From Aminivibrio pyruvatiphilus (GTDB taxonomy: Bacteria; Synergistota; Synergistia; Synergistales; Aminobacteriaceae), in assembly GCF_004366815.1 (NCBI RefSeq), contig NZ_SORI01000012.1:1-64000 (forward strand): 64,000 bases of DNA, read 5' to 3'. How positions within the stretch are numbered: the first letter of the stretch is position 1; each line of letters begins with the position of its first letter. Position numbers and translations under genes: made by a program. The notes beneath the pieces are model-generated. The model had not been told where the DNA came from, did not search any database, and saw nothing but the letters and a program-made list of their open reading frames with translations. This document shows positions 25,531-35,461 of the stretch, in pieces.

Positions 25531-28287
25531 CTATCGTTTTTTCAGCAGGGCGGCAAGGGGAAGGAGAAGGAGAATTCCCCAGGGAGACACTCCTCCGGAG
25601 CACCCCGGAGCGGACGGATTCTCCGGCGGGGCGGGCAGGGAGAAGAGCTGGTATCCCCTGTCGTACTGGTCGCCCCACCCTCTCGCGAGAAGATGGTGGG
25701 TTCCTCCCGAAGTAAAGGCCCATCCTCCGTCTCCGGAGATAAAGGGAAAGCGGGGAGAGGCCAGCCCCCATTCACCGCCGCTTCCGTCGGGGCGTGTCCA
25801 GGCGGCCAGGGGAGAGGCCATGCTGAGGTCGCCGAAATACACGAGACCGCCGAAGAGGAGGACGGCCTCCCTTTCCCCGTCGAAGGCCAGCGACCCCTTC
25901 CACGTGCTGAAGGGAAGGGAGGTGTCCTGCCGTGAACCGTCCTCCAGGGAAAAGACGTTCACCGATGACGTGGGGATTTCCACCGTCGAAGAGGTGGATC
26001 CCACGGTGAACAGTTCGTAGTGTTTCCCGCCGGCGACGAAGAGCTTCCCGTCCTCTATGGCGGCTGCCGCGGCGAAGCGCTTCTCCGACAGGGTTCCCCA
26101 TCGCTGCCATTCGAGGGTCTCGAGGTCGAGCCGGTAGACGGAATCGACGGTCTTGTCATGAAGGTCCAGGAAAGAGCCCACCACAAATCCTCCGGCCATA
26201 TAGAAGTATTTCTCTTCCGCCGCCGTTGCCGGGGAGCCGAGACGGCTTTCCCGGAGTTCTTCGGGCAGGCGGGTGAGCCGGCGGAGCTCTCCCCGTTCCG
26301 TGTCGTAGGCGTAGACCCAGCCTTCCGACGACTGTCCCGTCAGGAACACCGTCGTTCCCAGTGCGCAGTAGCTCGTGTAGCGGAAGTCGAGGTCGGTCCG
26401 GGCCCATTCTTCCCCTTCCCCGCCCAGGGGAGCTTTCCGCAGGGTCCGGTCCCGGAGCGAAAAAACGGCGGGAAGGTAGCGGCGGACCAGGTTGCCGTAT
26501 TCGTTCAGCTCTTCGAATCCGGCGGTGCCGTAGACGAATTCATCCGCCACGGCGGCCTGTCCGGACACGGGAACGGCATGGAAATCCCTGCCGCCTTCGG
26601 AAAAGTACACGATGTCCGCCGGGGCAGCTTCCCCGGGACGGGTGAGCAGGAAGGGGAGGGACGTCAGCCTGTCCTGTCCGTCCGCCACGATTTCCAGGGT
26701 CACCCTGCCGTCGGGAAGCTCCCCCGGGGGCAGGGTGATGACCGTTTCGCCGGAGGTCCGTCCGTCTTCCGGGAGGATGACCCTCCGGCCGTCACTGAGG
26801 ACGAGGGAAAGAACTCCCCCCTCGGTGAGATTGTAGCCTGAGAGCCTGACCTGCCCCCCCGGCATGGGGAACTGGCTCGAGAGCCGGAAGAGGGCCGGCC
26901 GGGTGCGCAGGGGTTCCGTGAGGGCCCGTCCCGCGCTGAGCCGCCCTTCCGTCCGGCTGAGGCCTTCGAGGGAGGGCAGCCTGTCGGCGGTGGAGAGAAG
27001 CTGGGCCTTCACGGTCCTCCAGTCCGCCTCCGGATAAGCGGAGAAGAGCAGGGCGGCGGCCCCCAGGGTCAGCGGCGTTGCCATGGAGGTTCCGGATTTC
27101 AGCACCCAGGTGTTCCATGTCCCCCCGATCCTGGAGGAGTAGCCGTTGGTTACGTACTTGCTCGGAATGGTGGAGAGGATGGTCTCCCCGGGGGCGTGGA
27201 TGTCCACCGACCTCCGCCCCCACTGGGAGAAATTGGAGGGCTCGTCGGTCCCGCCGGTGGATCCCACGGAGACGATGTTCCCGAAAGGGAGGGAGGACGG
27301 GTAGCTGAAGGAGGCGAAGTCGTTGTCCGTGGCGAAGTTGCCCGCCGCGGCGAAGACCAGGACGCCCCCTTCCTCGAGTTTCGCCAGGGCTTCCTCGATG
27401 GCCCGGCTGTAGGGGATCCCCGTGCCGAAGGACATGTTCACCGCCCTCACGTTCACGCCCCGGGCCTTCTGTGCGAGGAGATACTCTGTGTTGGCCAGCA
27501 CGTGGGCGGTTTCGAAGCCCACCAGCGCCATGACCCGCACGTTGGGGGCGATGCCGGTGATGCCGTAGTCGTCCTGCCGGGCGGCGATGATGCCGGCGCA
27601 GTGGCTGCCGTGCTCGTTCCCGTCGCTGATGTCTCCCGTGCCCTCCAGGGCGTTCCAGCCGTTCACGTCGTCGATGTAGCCGTTGCCGTCGTCGTCGATG
27701 TTGTTTCCGGGGATTTCGCCCCCGTTCACCCAGAGGTTGTCCGCGAGATCGTGGATATAAGGCCCTATCCCCGTGTCCATGACGGCCACCACCACCGACG
27801 GGTCTCCCCTGGTGACGGTCCAGGCCCGCGGGGCATCCACGTCCGCCCCGGCGGTGAGATGCACCGGGGCGAAGCCGTTGAGCCAGGAAAGTTCTTCGAC
27901 GGCGTAGGGGGAGGCCGTGTTGGAGAGGCTCCACTGGACCCAGTAGTGTTCGTCCTCCGGGGCGTCGAACCAGGTGAGGGGAAGGGAGGGCTCCGCCCAG
28001 GCCACACCCTCGAGTTCAGCGAGCTTCCTGGCGGCGGCTTCAGGGTCGCCCCCTCCGTCGGCGAGGTACACCCCGGTCCGTTCGAGCCTCTGTAGGTCGG
28101 AGGCAGAAATGCCTGCTCCCGCGAGAAGTGAGCGGGCGGAAAGCGTTCCCTTTTCGCCGGGGGGCTGTTCCCGCAGGGCGAACACCACCGTGCCGGAGGG
28201 GGCGGAACGCCCCTCCCCGGCACGGGAGGCGGAAGGAAGCAGGAAGAAAACCGCGAAAAGCAGCGCAGCGGCAATGCTTTTTTTCAT
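25531..28287 (-). CDS. Secreted subtilisin-like protease with beta-propeller region and Synergist-CTERM anchor
   Basis: 918 residues from ATG 28287, where a signal peptide begins (MKKSIAAALLFAVFFLL). A propeptide-like segment precedes the S8 domain. The catalytic triad by motif is Asp171 (VVAVMDTGIG), His226 (EHGSHCAG) and Ser401 (KSGTSMATP). An Ig-like stretch follows at about 500-590, then kelch-like repeats (AAAAAIEDGKLFVAGGKHY, AVLLFGGLVYFGD). The tail is SGGVSPWG, a hydrophobic helix and KKR, the Synergist-CTERM sorting signal. The protein is likely surface-held after processing and may digest peptides for amino-acid fermentation. Confidence 0.92.
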   Translation of the reverse strand: MKKSIAAALLFAVFFLLPSASRAGEGRSAPSGTVVFALREQPPGEKGTLSARSLLAGAGISASDLQRLERTGVYLADGGGDPEAAARKLAELEGVAWAEPSLPLTWFDAPEDEHYWVQWSLSNTASPYAVEELSWLNGFAPVHLTAGADVDAPRAWTVTRGDPSVVVAVMDTGIGPYIHDLADNLWVNGGEIPGNNIDDDGNGYIDDVNGWNALEGTGDISDGNEHGSHCAGIIAARQDDYGITGIAPNVRVMALVGFETAHVLANTEYLLAQKARGVNVRAVNMSFGTGIPYSRAIEEALAKLEEGGVLVFAAAGNFATDNDFASFSYPSSLPFGNIVSVGSTGGTDEPSNFSQWGRRSVDIHAPGETILSTIPSKYVTNGYSSRIGGTWNTWVLKSGTSMATPLTLGAAALLFSAYPEADWRTVKAQLLSTADRLPSLEGLSRTEGRLSAGRALTEPLRTRPALFRLSSQFPMPGGQVRLSGYNLTEGGVLSLVLSDGRRVILPEDGRTSGETVITLPPGELPDGRVTLEIVADGQDRLTSLPFLLTRPGEAAPADIVYFSEGGRDFHAVPVSGQAAVADEFVYGTAGFEELNEYGNLVRRYLPAVFSLRDRTLRKAPLGGEGEEWARTDLDFRYTSYCALGTTVFLTGQSSEGWVYAYDTERGELRRLTRLPEELRESRLGSPATAAEEKYFYMAGGFVVGSFLDLHDKTVDSVYRLDLETLEWQRWGTLSEKRFAAAAAIEDGKLFVAGGKHYELFTVGSTSSTVEIPTSSVNVFSLEDGSRQDTSLPFSTWKGSLAFDGEREAVLLFGGLVYFGDLSMASPLAAWTRPDGSGGEWGLASPRFPFISGDGGWAFTSGGTHHLLARGWGDQYDRGYQLFSLPAPPENPSAPGCSGGVSPWGILLLLPLAALLKKR

Positions 28288-28306
28288 GGGTGCCCGGCGG
28301 CGTACC

Positions 28307-29326
28307 TCAGCTGAAGGCCCGTTTGTACTGTTCCGGCCAGGGCAGCTCGATTCCCCGCTTCCGGGCTTCAAGAAGGGGGAAGAATGGGTTCCTGAGGAGT
28401 TCCCTGCCGAGGGCCACCAGGTCGGCCCGGTTGTTGCAGAGGGCTTCCTCAATCATCTCCAGGGTGGTGATCATCCCTACGGCGATGGTGGGCACCCCGC
28501 AGGCAACCTTGATCATCTCGGCGAAGGAGATCTGGTAGCCGGGATAGACGGGGGGAGGAACGGGCGTCACCCCTCCGGAGCTTACATGGACAACATCCAC
28601 CTCCCGGGTCACCCGGTCGATGATGCGGGCCATCTCAGTGGGGGTCATGCCGCCTTCGGCGTAATCCTCCGCGGAGACCCGGAGGAACAGTGGCTTTTCC
28701 TCGGGCCATTCGGTCCGGACAGCCTGGACGACGTCCTGGAGGAACCGGGAACGGCCCTCGAAGTTCACGCCGTAGCCGTCGTGCCGCTTGTTGCTCAGGG
28801 GAGAAAGAAACTGGTTCACCAGGTAGCCGTGGGCGCCGTGGATCTCCACCACGTCGAACCCGGCCTTCAGGGCCCGGCCGGCGGCCGAGGCGAAGGCCCC
28901 GGCGACGAAGTCGATGTCCTCCCGGGACATTTCGACGGGATCGGGGTATTTCCCGTCGTCGCTGTAGTTCAGGGCGCTGGGGCCGTATATTTTCCCGACC
29001 GCGGCGCCGCACTTCCTGCCCGCGTGGTTGAGCTGGATGCCGATTTTTGCCCCGAGACTGTGAACATGATCCGCCAGCCGGGCGAGAGGGGCGATCTGGT
29101 CGTCGCTCCAGAGGCCGAGGCAGTTGTCCGAGATGCGGCCCTCCGGGACGACTCCCGTGGCTTCCACGATGATGAGTCCTGCGCCTCCGAGGGCGCGGGC
29201 GCCGTAGTGGAGGAAGTGAAAATCGGCAGGAGCGGAATCCGGGGCGCTGTACATGCACATGGGGGGCATGACGATCCGGTTTTTCAGCTCGAGATCCTTG
29301 ATTCTGAAGGGTTCGTAGGTCTTCAC
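28307..29326 (-). CDS. Old yellow enzyme family NADH:flavin oxidoreductase
   Basis: 339 residues, an FMN TIM barrel of the YqjM-like (thermophilic-like) class. Evidence: Cys24 in PPMCMYSA, IQLNHAGRK, the proton-donor region EIHGAHGYLVNQFLSPLSNKR, and the FMN-phosphate site VGMITTLEMIEEAL followed by LVALGRELLRNPFF. Such enzymes reduce activated C=C bonds of enals, enones or related acids. It stands alone, 19 bases upstream of the subtilase start. The physiological substrate is unknown. Confidence 0.9.
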   Translation of the reverse strand: MKTYEPFRIKDLELKNRIVMPPMCMYSAPDSAPADFHFLHYGARALGGAGLIIVEATGVVPEGRISDNCLGLWSDDQIAPLARLADHVHSLGAKIGIQLNHAGRKCGAAVGKIYGPSALNYSDDGKYPDPVEMSREDIDFVAGAFASAAGRALKAGFDVVEIHGAHGYLVNQFLSPLSNKRHDGYGVNFEGRSRFLQDVVQAVRTEWPEEKPLFLRVSAEDYAEGGMTPTEMARIIDRVTREVDVVHVSSGGVTPVPPPVYPGYQISFAEMIKVACGVPTIAVGMITTLEMIEEALCNNRADLVALGRELLRNPFFPLLEARKRGIELPWPEQYKRAFS

Positions 29327-29407
29327 GAAGAACAGGCCTCCTTTATGACAGTATGGTATGGTGAGAGTAGGGTATCACGAAAGGTACGTTTTTGCACCGT
29401 AGAAAAA

Positions 29408-29432
29408 ACGCCGCCTCCGGAAGGGAGGCGGC
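29408..29432 (-). terminator. Terminator of the YfcC-family carrier gene
   Basis: CGCCGCCTCC and GGAGGCGGCG enclose GGAAG; on the minus strand the stem is followed by TTTTTT. Confidence 0.85.
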
Positions 29433-29462
29433 GCGGCAGTCGTCGTGTACTCGCTGTTTCGT

Positions 29463-30854
<1,392 letters not shown>

Positions 30855-30867
30855 TGCTCTCTCTCCT

Positions 30868-32085
30868 TTACGCTGTTTGGGATTTCGCCCCTTCGGGGGC
30901 GAGAAGGTCGAAAATATACCGGATGAAGACCGCCACCCCGAGGGGCAGGGCCTCGTCGGGGAAGTTGAACCCCGGGTTGTGGAGGGACACCGGGATCTCT
31001 CCGCCCACGCCGAGGCGGAAGATGACCCCTGCGGGCACGCCCTGGATGAAATAGGCGAAGTCCTCCGAGCCCATCATGGGGGCGGCGAGACGGATGACCC
31101 TGTCCTCGCCGAGGACGTCCGCCGCTGCCCGGGCGATGCGCTCCGTCTCTCCGGCGTCGTTGACCACGGGCGGGATGCCGAACTGGTAGTCGCAGAGGGC
31201 CTCGCACCGGTAGGACGCCGCCACGTGGGTGCAGATGGAGACGAGCCGGTCCCGGATCTTCTGCCGGACATCGGGGGAGAAGCAGCGGACAGTGCCGCCG
31301 ATTTCCACTTCCTGGGGCACGATGTTGAAGGCGCTGCCGCCGTGGATCTGGCAGACGGACAGGACGGCCCGGTCGTTTGCCTCGATCTCCCGGGCGAGGA
31401 TCATCTGGAGGCTGATGACCGCCTGGGCCGCCGCCGCCAGGGCGTCGCTTCCCCTGTGGGGATAGGCGCCGTGGGTTCCCTTGCCGACGAACTTCACCTT
31501 GAAGATGTCGCCCGATGCCATGAAGGGGCCTGCGTAGACGCCCACGGAGCCGACGGGAACCTCCACGCCGCCGTGAAGGGCGGCCACGAAGTCTACCTTC
31601 GGGTTGTCCAGGATGCCGCAGGCGATCATTTTGTCTGCGCCATAGAGGGTTTCTTCGGCGGGCTGGAAGAAGAGCTTCACCGTTCCGGCGAAGGAGGAAC
31701 GGGCTTTCTGGAGTGCCTTTGCCGTCCCCAGCAGGATGGCCGTGTGGCCGTCGTGGCCGCAGGCGTGCATGACGCCGCTGTTTTTCGAGGAATAGGGCAC
31801 GCCGGTGGCTTCTTCGATGGGAAGGGCGTCCATGTCGGCCCGAAGCCCCGCCACGGGGGGTTCCCCCTGTCCCTTCCATTCCGCCGTGCCCCTGATGATG
31901 CCGAGCACGCCGGTTTCAAGATCCAGAGGAACCACTTCGATCCCCGCGGCTTCAAGTTCCTTTGTGACGAACGCCGTGGTCTCGAATTCTTTGAATCCGA
32001 GCTCCGGGTTCTCATGAATGCGGTGCCGCGCCTCGACCACAAACTTCTTCACTTCGTCCACGAGCTTCCAGACCTGTTCCTTCAT
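30868..32085 (-). CDS. M20D-family amidohydrolase / carboxypeptidase
   Basis: 405 residues. Metal site: HACGHDGHTAILLG and FQPAEETLYGADKMI. The dimerisation lid includes GKGTHGAYPHRGSDAL, and the C-terminal metal ligand is in LHNPGFNF. The family releases amino acids from N-acyl, hippurate or aminobenzoyl conjugates; the substrate here is unknown. The gene has a good promoter and an unusual hairpin in its short leader. Confidence 0.9.
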   Translation of the reverse strand: MKEQVWKLVDEVKKFVVEARHRIHENPELGFKEFETTAFVTKELEAAGIEVVPLDLETGVLGIIRGTAEWKGQGEPPVAGLRADMDALPIEEATGVPYSSKNSGVMHACGHDGHTAILLGTAKALQKARSSFAGTVKLFFQPAEETLYGADKMIACGILDNPKVDFVAALHGGVEVPVGSVGVYAGPFMASGDIFKVKFVGKGTHGAYPHRGSDALAAAAQAVISLQMILAREIEANDRAVLSVCQIHGGSAFNIVPQEVEIGGTVRCFSPDVRQKIRDRLVSICTHVAASYRCEALCDYQFGIPPVVNDAGETERIARAAADVLGEDRVIRLAAPMMGSEDFAYFIQGVPAGVIFRLGVGGEIPVSLHNPGFNFPDEALPLGVAVFIRYIFDLLAPEGAKSQTA

Positions 32086-32103
32086 CTCCCGACCTCCCTT
32101 TTG

Positions 32104-32138
32104 AAAAAAACCGTGCTCCTTCTACGGAAGGGGCACGG
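32104..32138 (-). promoter_or_regulatory. Terminator-like hairpin in the M20 leader
   Basis: Minus strand CCGTGCCCCTTC pairs with GAAGGAGCACGG (one mismatch, loop CGTA), followed by seven Ts, about 20 bases before the start codon. It starts roughly ten bases after the predicted transcription start. It may be an attenuator or a 5' stabilising stem. Confidence 0.6.
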
Positions 32139-32155
32139 TGGATTTCGCTCTTGAT

Positions 32156-32183
32156 AATATAATACACAGCCTGCATAATGCAA
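32156..32183 (-). promoter_or_regulatory. Promoter of the M20-YfcC operon
   Basis: Minus strand TTGCAT (32183-32178), 16-base spacer, TATATT (32161-32156). Confidence 0.6.
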
Positions 32184-32197
32184 CCCCAGGCCGGAGA

Positions 32198-32409
32198 CCT
32201 AAATCCGCAGCTTTTCCTGGCAGAGGGAGTGTCGCCGGGCATAAGGTGAATTCGCCCCCCAGGGGCGAAGAGATGATCCCCTGGGGGACAGCGCCCGGGC
32301 CGAGAAACCGACAAGGATGTCGGTTTCAGGTGCAGTTGTCAAGGACGACAATCTGCACCGACGGCCCAAGCGAGCACCGGTGACGCTCCCCGCTGCCTGC
32401 GGATTTAGG
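32198..32409 (+). repeat. Branched-fold dispersed element, copy 3 with insertion
   Basis: Same closing arms and helices as copy 1 (11944), but 212 bases long. The extra bases (about 32242-32290) sit in the internal loop between the 14-pair helix and GGGCCG. They form their own hairpins, TTCGCCCC-CC-AGGGGCGAA and TCCCCTGGGGGA. All outer helices are kept. It lies between the M20 promoter and the lyase gene. Confidence 0.8.
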
Positions 32410-32445
32410 GGAGATTTCCGGACTCCCCGGCTAATTGTCAGCTTC

Positions 32446-33378
32446 TCAGGAACAGCTTCCCTCGCCGCCGTCCCGGCCCATCTTCGTTGCCGCCAGGTGG
32501 CTGCTGATCTTCAGGCCATAGGCCGACTCCATGGTCCGCACCACGGAAAGGACCTTCAGGATATCGATGCCCGTGGCAATTCCCATGCTCTCCGCCATGT
32601 TGGCCATGTCCTCCGTGGCGGCGTTCCCCGCCGCACCCGGTGCGAAGGGGCACCCTCCCAGGCCGCCGGCGGCCGCGTCGAAGGACGCAAAGCCGAGGCC
32701 CATGGCGGCGACCATGTTCGCCAGGGCCATGCCGTAGGTGTCGTGAAGATGGAGGGTGAAGGGGTAGTCGCCGTATTTCTGCCGGATGACCGACAGGGTG
32801 GATGTCACGTATTTCGGGTCGGCGGTGCCGATGGTGTCCGCCATGGTGATGCCGTCCGCTCCTGCCTCAAGGGCCCTGTCGATGACCCTGAGCACTTTCT
32901 CCGGCGCCACGGGACCGGCAAAAGGGCAGGCGAAGGCGGTGGCCACGGAGACCCTGAGCTTCGTGGACCCCTTCAGGGCGGCGACTTTCTCCATCTCCGC
33001 TATTGATTCGTCCACCGTCCGCTTCGTGTTCGCCATGTTGTGGTCCTGGCTGGCGGAGATGACGAAGTTCATCCAGTCCACGCCGGAGGCCAGGGCGCCT
33101 TCGGCCCCCCGGAGGTTCGGGATGAGGGCGATGGACGTGACCTTCCCCTGCCACTTCTTTTTGAATTCCGCCATTACGTCGGCGGCATCCGCCATCTGGG
33201 GAATGGCTTTCGGACTCACGAAGGAGGTCACTTCCATGGAGGATATGCCCGTTCCGGCCAGGCCGTCGATGATGGCCACCTTGTGCTCCGTGGGGATGAA
33301 CTCCTTCACGCTCTGGAAGCCGTCCCGGGGGCAGACCTCCATAATCTCGATCTTTTGGGGGAGGGACGGAAAGGCCAT
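32446..33378 (-). CDS. HMG-CoA lyase-like enzyme
   Basis: 310 residues, an HMGL/DRE-TIM barrel. The start IEIMEVCPRDGFQS carries the metal and substrate Arg-Asp. HLHDTYGMALAN holds the metal histidines. The lid signature GGLGGCPFAPGAAGNAATED contains the catalytic cysteine. It cleaves a 3-hydroxyacyl-CoA such as HMG-CoA, or a related citramalyl-CoA type compound, in the cytoplasm. It follows a class III CoA-transferase by one base, so the pair probably activates a hydroxy-acid and splits it. Confidence 0.88.
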   Translation of the reverse strand: MAFPSLPQKIEIMEVCPRDGFQSVKEFIPTEHKVAIIDGLAGTGISSMEVTSFVSPKAIPQMADAADVMAEFKKKWQGKVTSIALIPNLRGAEGALASGVDWMNFVISASQDHNMANTKRTVDESIAEMEKVAALKGSTKLRVSVATAFACPFAGPVAPEKVLRVIDRALEAGADGITMADTIGTADPKYVTSTLSVIRQKYGDYPFTLHLHDTYGMALANMVAAMGLGFASFDAAAGGLGGCPFAPGAAGNAATEDMANMAESMGIATGIDILKVLSVVRTMESAYGLKISSHLAATKMGRDGGEGSCS

Positions 33379-33379
33379 G

Positions 33380-34579
33380 TCAGATCGCTCCCTCTTCGCT
33401 GAGGGCCTTCAGGTCTTCTCCGGTCAGGCCGAGGAGTTCGCCGAGCACGTCTCCGTTGTGCTGACCCAGGGTCGGGGAGGGGGTGCGCACGCCCGACGGA
33501 GTACCGGAGAGCTTGATGTGGCTTCCCGTCACCTTGAGTTTGCCGGCCGTAGGGTGGTCCATCTCCACGAACATCTCCCGGTCCCCGGCGATGTGGGGGT
33601 CATGGACGACCTGCTCGATGTTGTAGATGGGGGCGCAGGGAATGCCCGCATTGTTGACCTTTTCGTAGATCTCGTCCACCGTGAGCTTCGTGGACCATTC
33701 CTCCACGATGGCTTTCAGCTCCTCGTGCCTGGCCACCCGGTCGGGTACATGAAGGTACCGGGGGTCTTCGGCGAGTTCCGGCTTTCCCATGACCTTGCAG
33801 AGGCTGACCCAGAGCTTGTCGTTCCCGGCGCCGATGACCAGGCTGCCGTCAGAGCCCCGGAAGGAGTCGTAGGGGTAGGTGGATTCGTACCGGTTGCCGA
33901 TGCGCTGGGGAATCCGGCCTTCCACGAGGTAGATCATGTTGATGATCTCGAGGCTGGCCACCGCCGAGTCCACCAGGGCCACGTCCACCTTCTGCCCTTC
34001 GCCGGTCTGGATCTTGTTGAACACCGCCGCCAGGATGCCGATGGCGCAGGAGAGACCGCCGAGCACGTCCCCCATGGCGGTGCCGGTGCGGGTGGGTTCG
34101 CCCCCCGGCCAGCCGGTGGTGCTCATGAGGCCGCTCATGGCCTGGGAGATGATGTCGTAGCCGGGGCGCTGGCTGTAGCGGCCCGTGTGGCCGAAACCGG
34201 AAATGGCGGCGTAGACGATGGCGGGGTTGACCTTCTTCAGGTCCTCATAGCCGAGACCGAGCTTTTCCATGGTCCCGGGACGGAAGTTCTCGATCACCAC
34301 GTCCGACTGTTTCACCAGGTCAAGGAAGATGGCTTTCCCCTTCGGATTCTTCAGGTTCAGGGTGACGCCCTTCTTGTTCCTGTTGAGGTTCATGAAGTAG
34401 GCGCTTTCGCCGTTCTTGAACGGCCCCATCTGGCGGGTGTCGTCACCGGTGCCTGCCTGTTCTATCTTGATGATCTCCGCCCCCATGTCGGCGAACATCA
34501 TGGTGCAGAACGGCCCTGCAAGCACCCGGGTGAGATCCAGGACGCGAAGTCCCTCGAGGGCTCCTTTTCTTTTCATCAT
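33380..34579 (-). CDS. Class III (CaiB/BaiF family) CoA-transferase
   Basis: 399 residues from ATG 34579, which overlaps the GntR stop (ATGA) and has AGGGG before it. N-terminal LEGLRVLDLTRVLAGPFCTMMFADMGAEIIKIE and VDVALVDSAVASLEI, containing the active-site aspartate, are family signatures. It moves CoA between carboxylic acids through a glutamyl/aspartyl anhydride path. With the lyase next to it and a GntR regulator ahead, the three genes look like a dedicated catabolic module for a hydroxy-acid, possibly of the citramalate or itaconate class. Confidence 0.9.
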   Translation of the reverse strand: MMKRKGALEGLRVLDLTRVLAGPFCTMMFADMGAEIIKIEQAGTGDDTRQMGPFKNGESAYFMNLNRNKKGVTLNLKNPKGKAIFLDLVKQSDVVIENFRPGTMEKLGLGYEDLKKVNPAIVYAAISGFGHTGRYSQRPGYDIISQAMSGLMSTTGWPGGEPTRTGTAMGDVLGGLSCAIGILAAVFNKIQTGEGQKVDVALVDSAVASLEIINMIYLVEGRIPQRIGNRYESTYPYDSFRGSDGSLVIGAGNDKLWVSLCKVMGKPELAEDPRYLHVPDRVARHEELKAIVEEWSTKLTVDEIYEKVNNAGIPCAPIYNIEQVVHDPHIAGDREMFVEMDHPTAGKLKVTGSHIKLSGTPSGVRTPSPTLGQHNGDVLGELLGLTGEDLKALSEEGAI

Positions 34580-35319
34580 GCTTTTTCCCCTTTCTTCTGT
34601 CGGGTTTGATCTTCGCCCGTGGCTTCCGACGGCTCCGGGCGCACTTTTCCCTTGTTCGGATCGAGCCTGCGCTCGAAATAGCTGAAGAAGCGGCCTTTCC
34701 TGAGTTCCTCGAGGTCTCCCCGCTGCAGGCCGAGGAGGATCTCCTCGTGCTCCGCCACCAGGGCGTCCATGTCGGACTCTGTGGCGAGGTCGCGGATGAG
34801 GGCGTGCTGAATCTGGTGGTACACCGTTCTGAGGAGCCGCAGGGTCCATTCCCGTCCTGCGAGGGCCGCCAGGGAGAGGTGGAACTCCATGTCCAGCGTG
34901 CTGAATTCGAGAAGGATTTCGTCGCGGGAATCACCGGAGGAACCAAGGAGCCCCATCCGGGAGAGGATTTTCTTCAGGGCTCCCTGCTGTTCCCCGGTGA
35001 ATGTGCCCTTGCGGATGATCTCCCGGAAGAGAATTTCCTCGAGGGCATAGCGGATGTCGTAGAGTTCTTCGATTTCCCCCGGGGTAAAGGCCACCACAAG
35101 GGAGCCTTTCTGGGGGATGGAGCGGAGGAGGCCCAGCCCCTCCAGAATCTTCAGCCCCTCGCGGACCGGTGCACGGCTGACGCCGAGCTTTGTGGCGAGT
35201 TCTTCTTCCCGGATGAAGGAGCCGGGGGGATACGTATCGGAGAGGAGAAGCTCCTTCCGGACGTAGGAGGCCACTTCTTCGGCGAGGGTCTTGGGGCGGA
35301 ACGGATTTGCCGGGGCCAT
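34576..35319 (-). CDS. GntR-family regulator (FadR/VanR subgroup)
   Basis: 247 residues from ATG 35319, selected because GGAGGG lies six bases upstream; an in-frame ATG at 35349 lies within the palindrome. The winged helix includes IREEELATKLGVSRAPVREGLKILEGLGLL. The FCD ligand domain follows, with an HEEIL metal-binding-like histidine. It heads the CoA-transferase/lyase operon and likely represses it until the substrate is present. Confidence 0.88.
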   Translation of the reverse strand: MAPANPFRPKTLAEEVASYVRKELLLSDTYPPGSFIREEELATKLGVSRAPVREGLKILEGLGLLRSIPQKGSLVVAFTPGEIEELYDIRYALEEILFREIIRKGTFTGEQQGALKKILSRMGLLGSSGDSRDEILLEFSTLDMEFHLSLAALAGREWTLRLLRTVYHQIQHALIRDLATESDMDALVAEHEEILLGLQRGDLEELRKGRFFSYFERRLDPNKGKVRPEPSEATGEDQTRQKKGEKA

Positions 35320-35336
35320 GAAACGCCCTCCTTCCG

Positions 35337-35352
35337 TAAATGTCGACATTTA
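35337..35352. promoter_or_regulatory. Candidate operator of the GntR gene
   Basis: TAAATGTCGACATTTA is a perfect 16-base palindrome directly upstream of the ribosome site. AACATGTT follows at once and may be part of a double site. Confidence 0.55.
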
Positions 35353-35394
35353 ACATGTTGACTTCATTGTACCCCTCTTTTTTTTCCTGTCAAG

Positions 35395-35426
35395 AAAAAA
35401 CCCCGGCCGCCGGCCGGGGTTTTTTC
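35395..35426 (-). terminator. Terminator of the clan-CD peptidase gene
   Basis: CCCCGGCC / GGCCGGGG around GCC, flanked by AAAAAA and TTTTTT, so usable on both strands. Confidence 0.88.
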
Positions 35427-35461
35427 TCCGGAATCGTTTTTTCCGGGGAGAAGGTCGTTTC

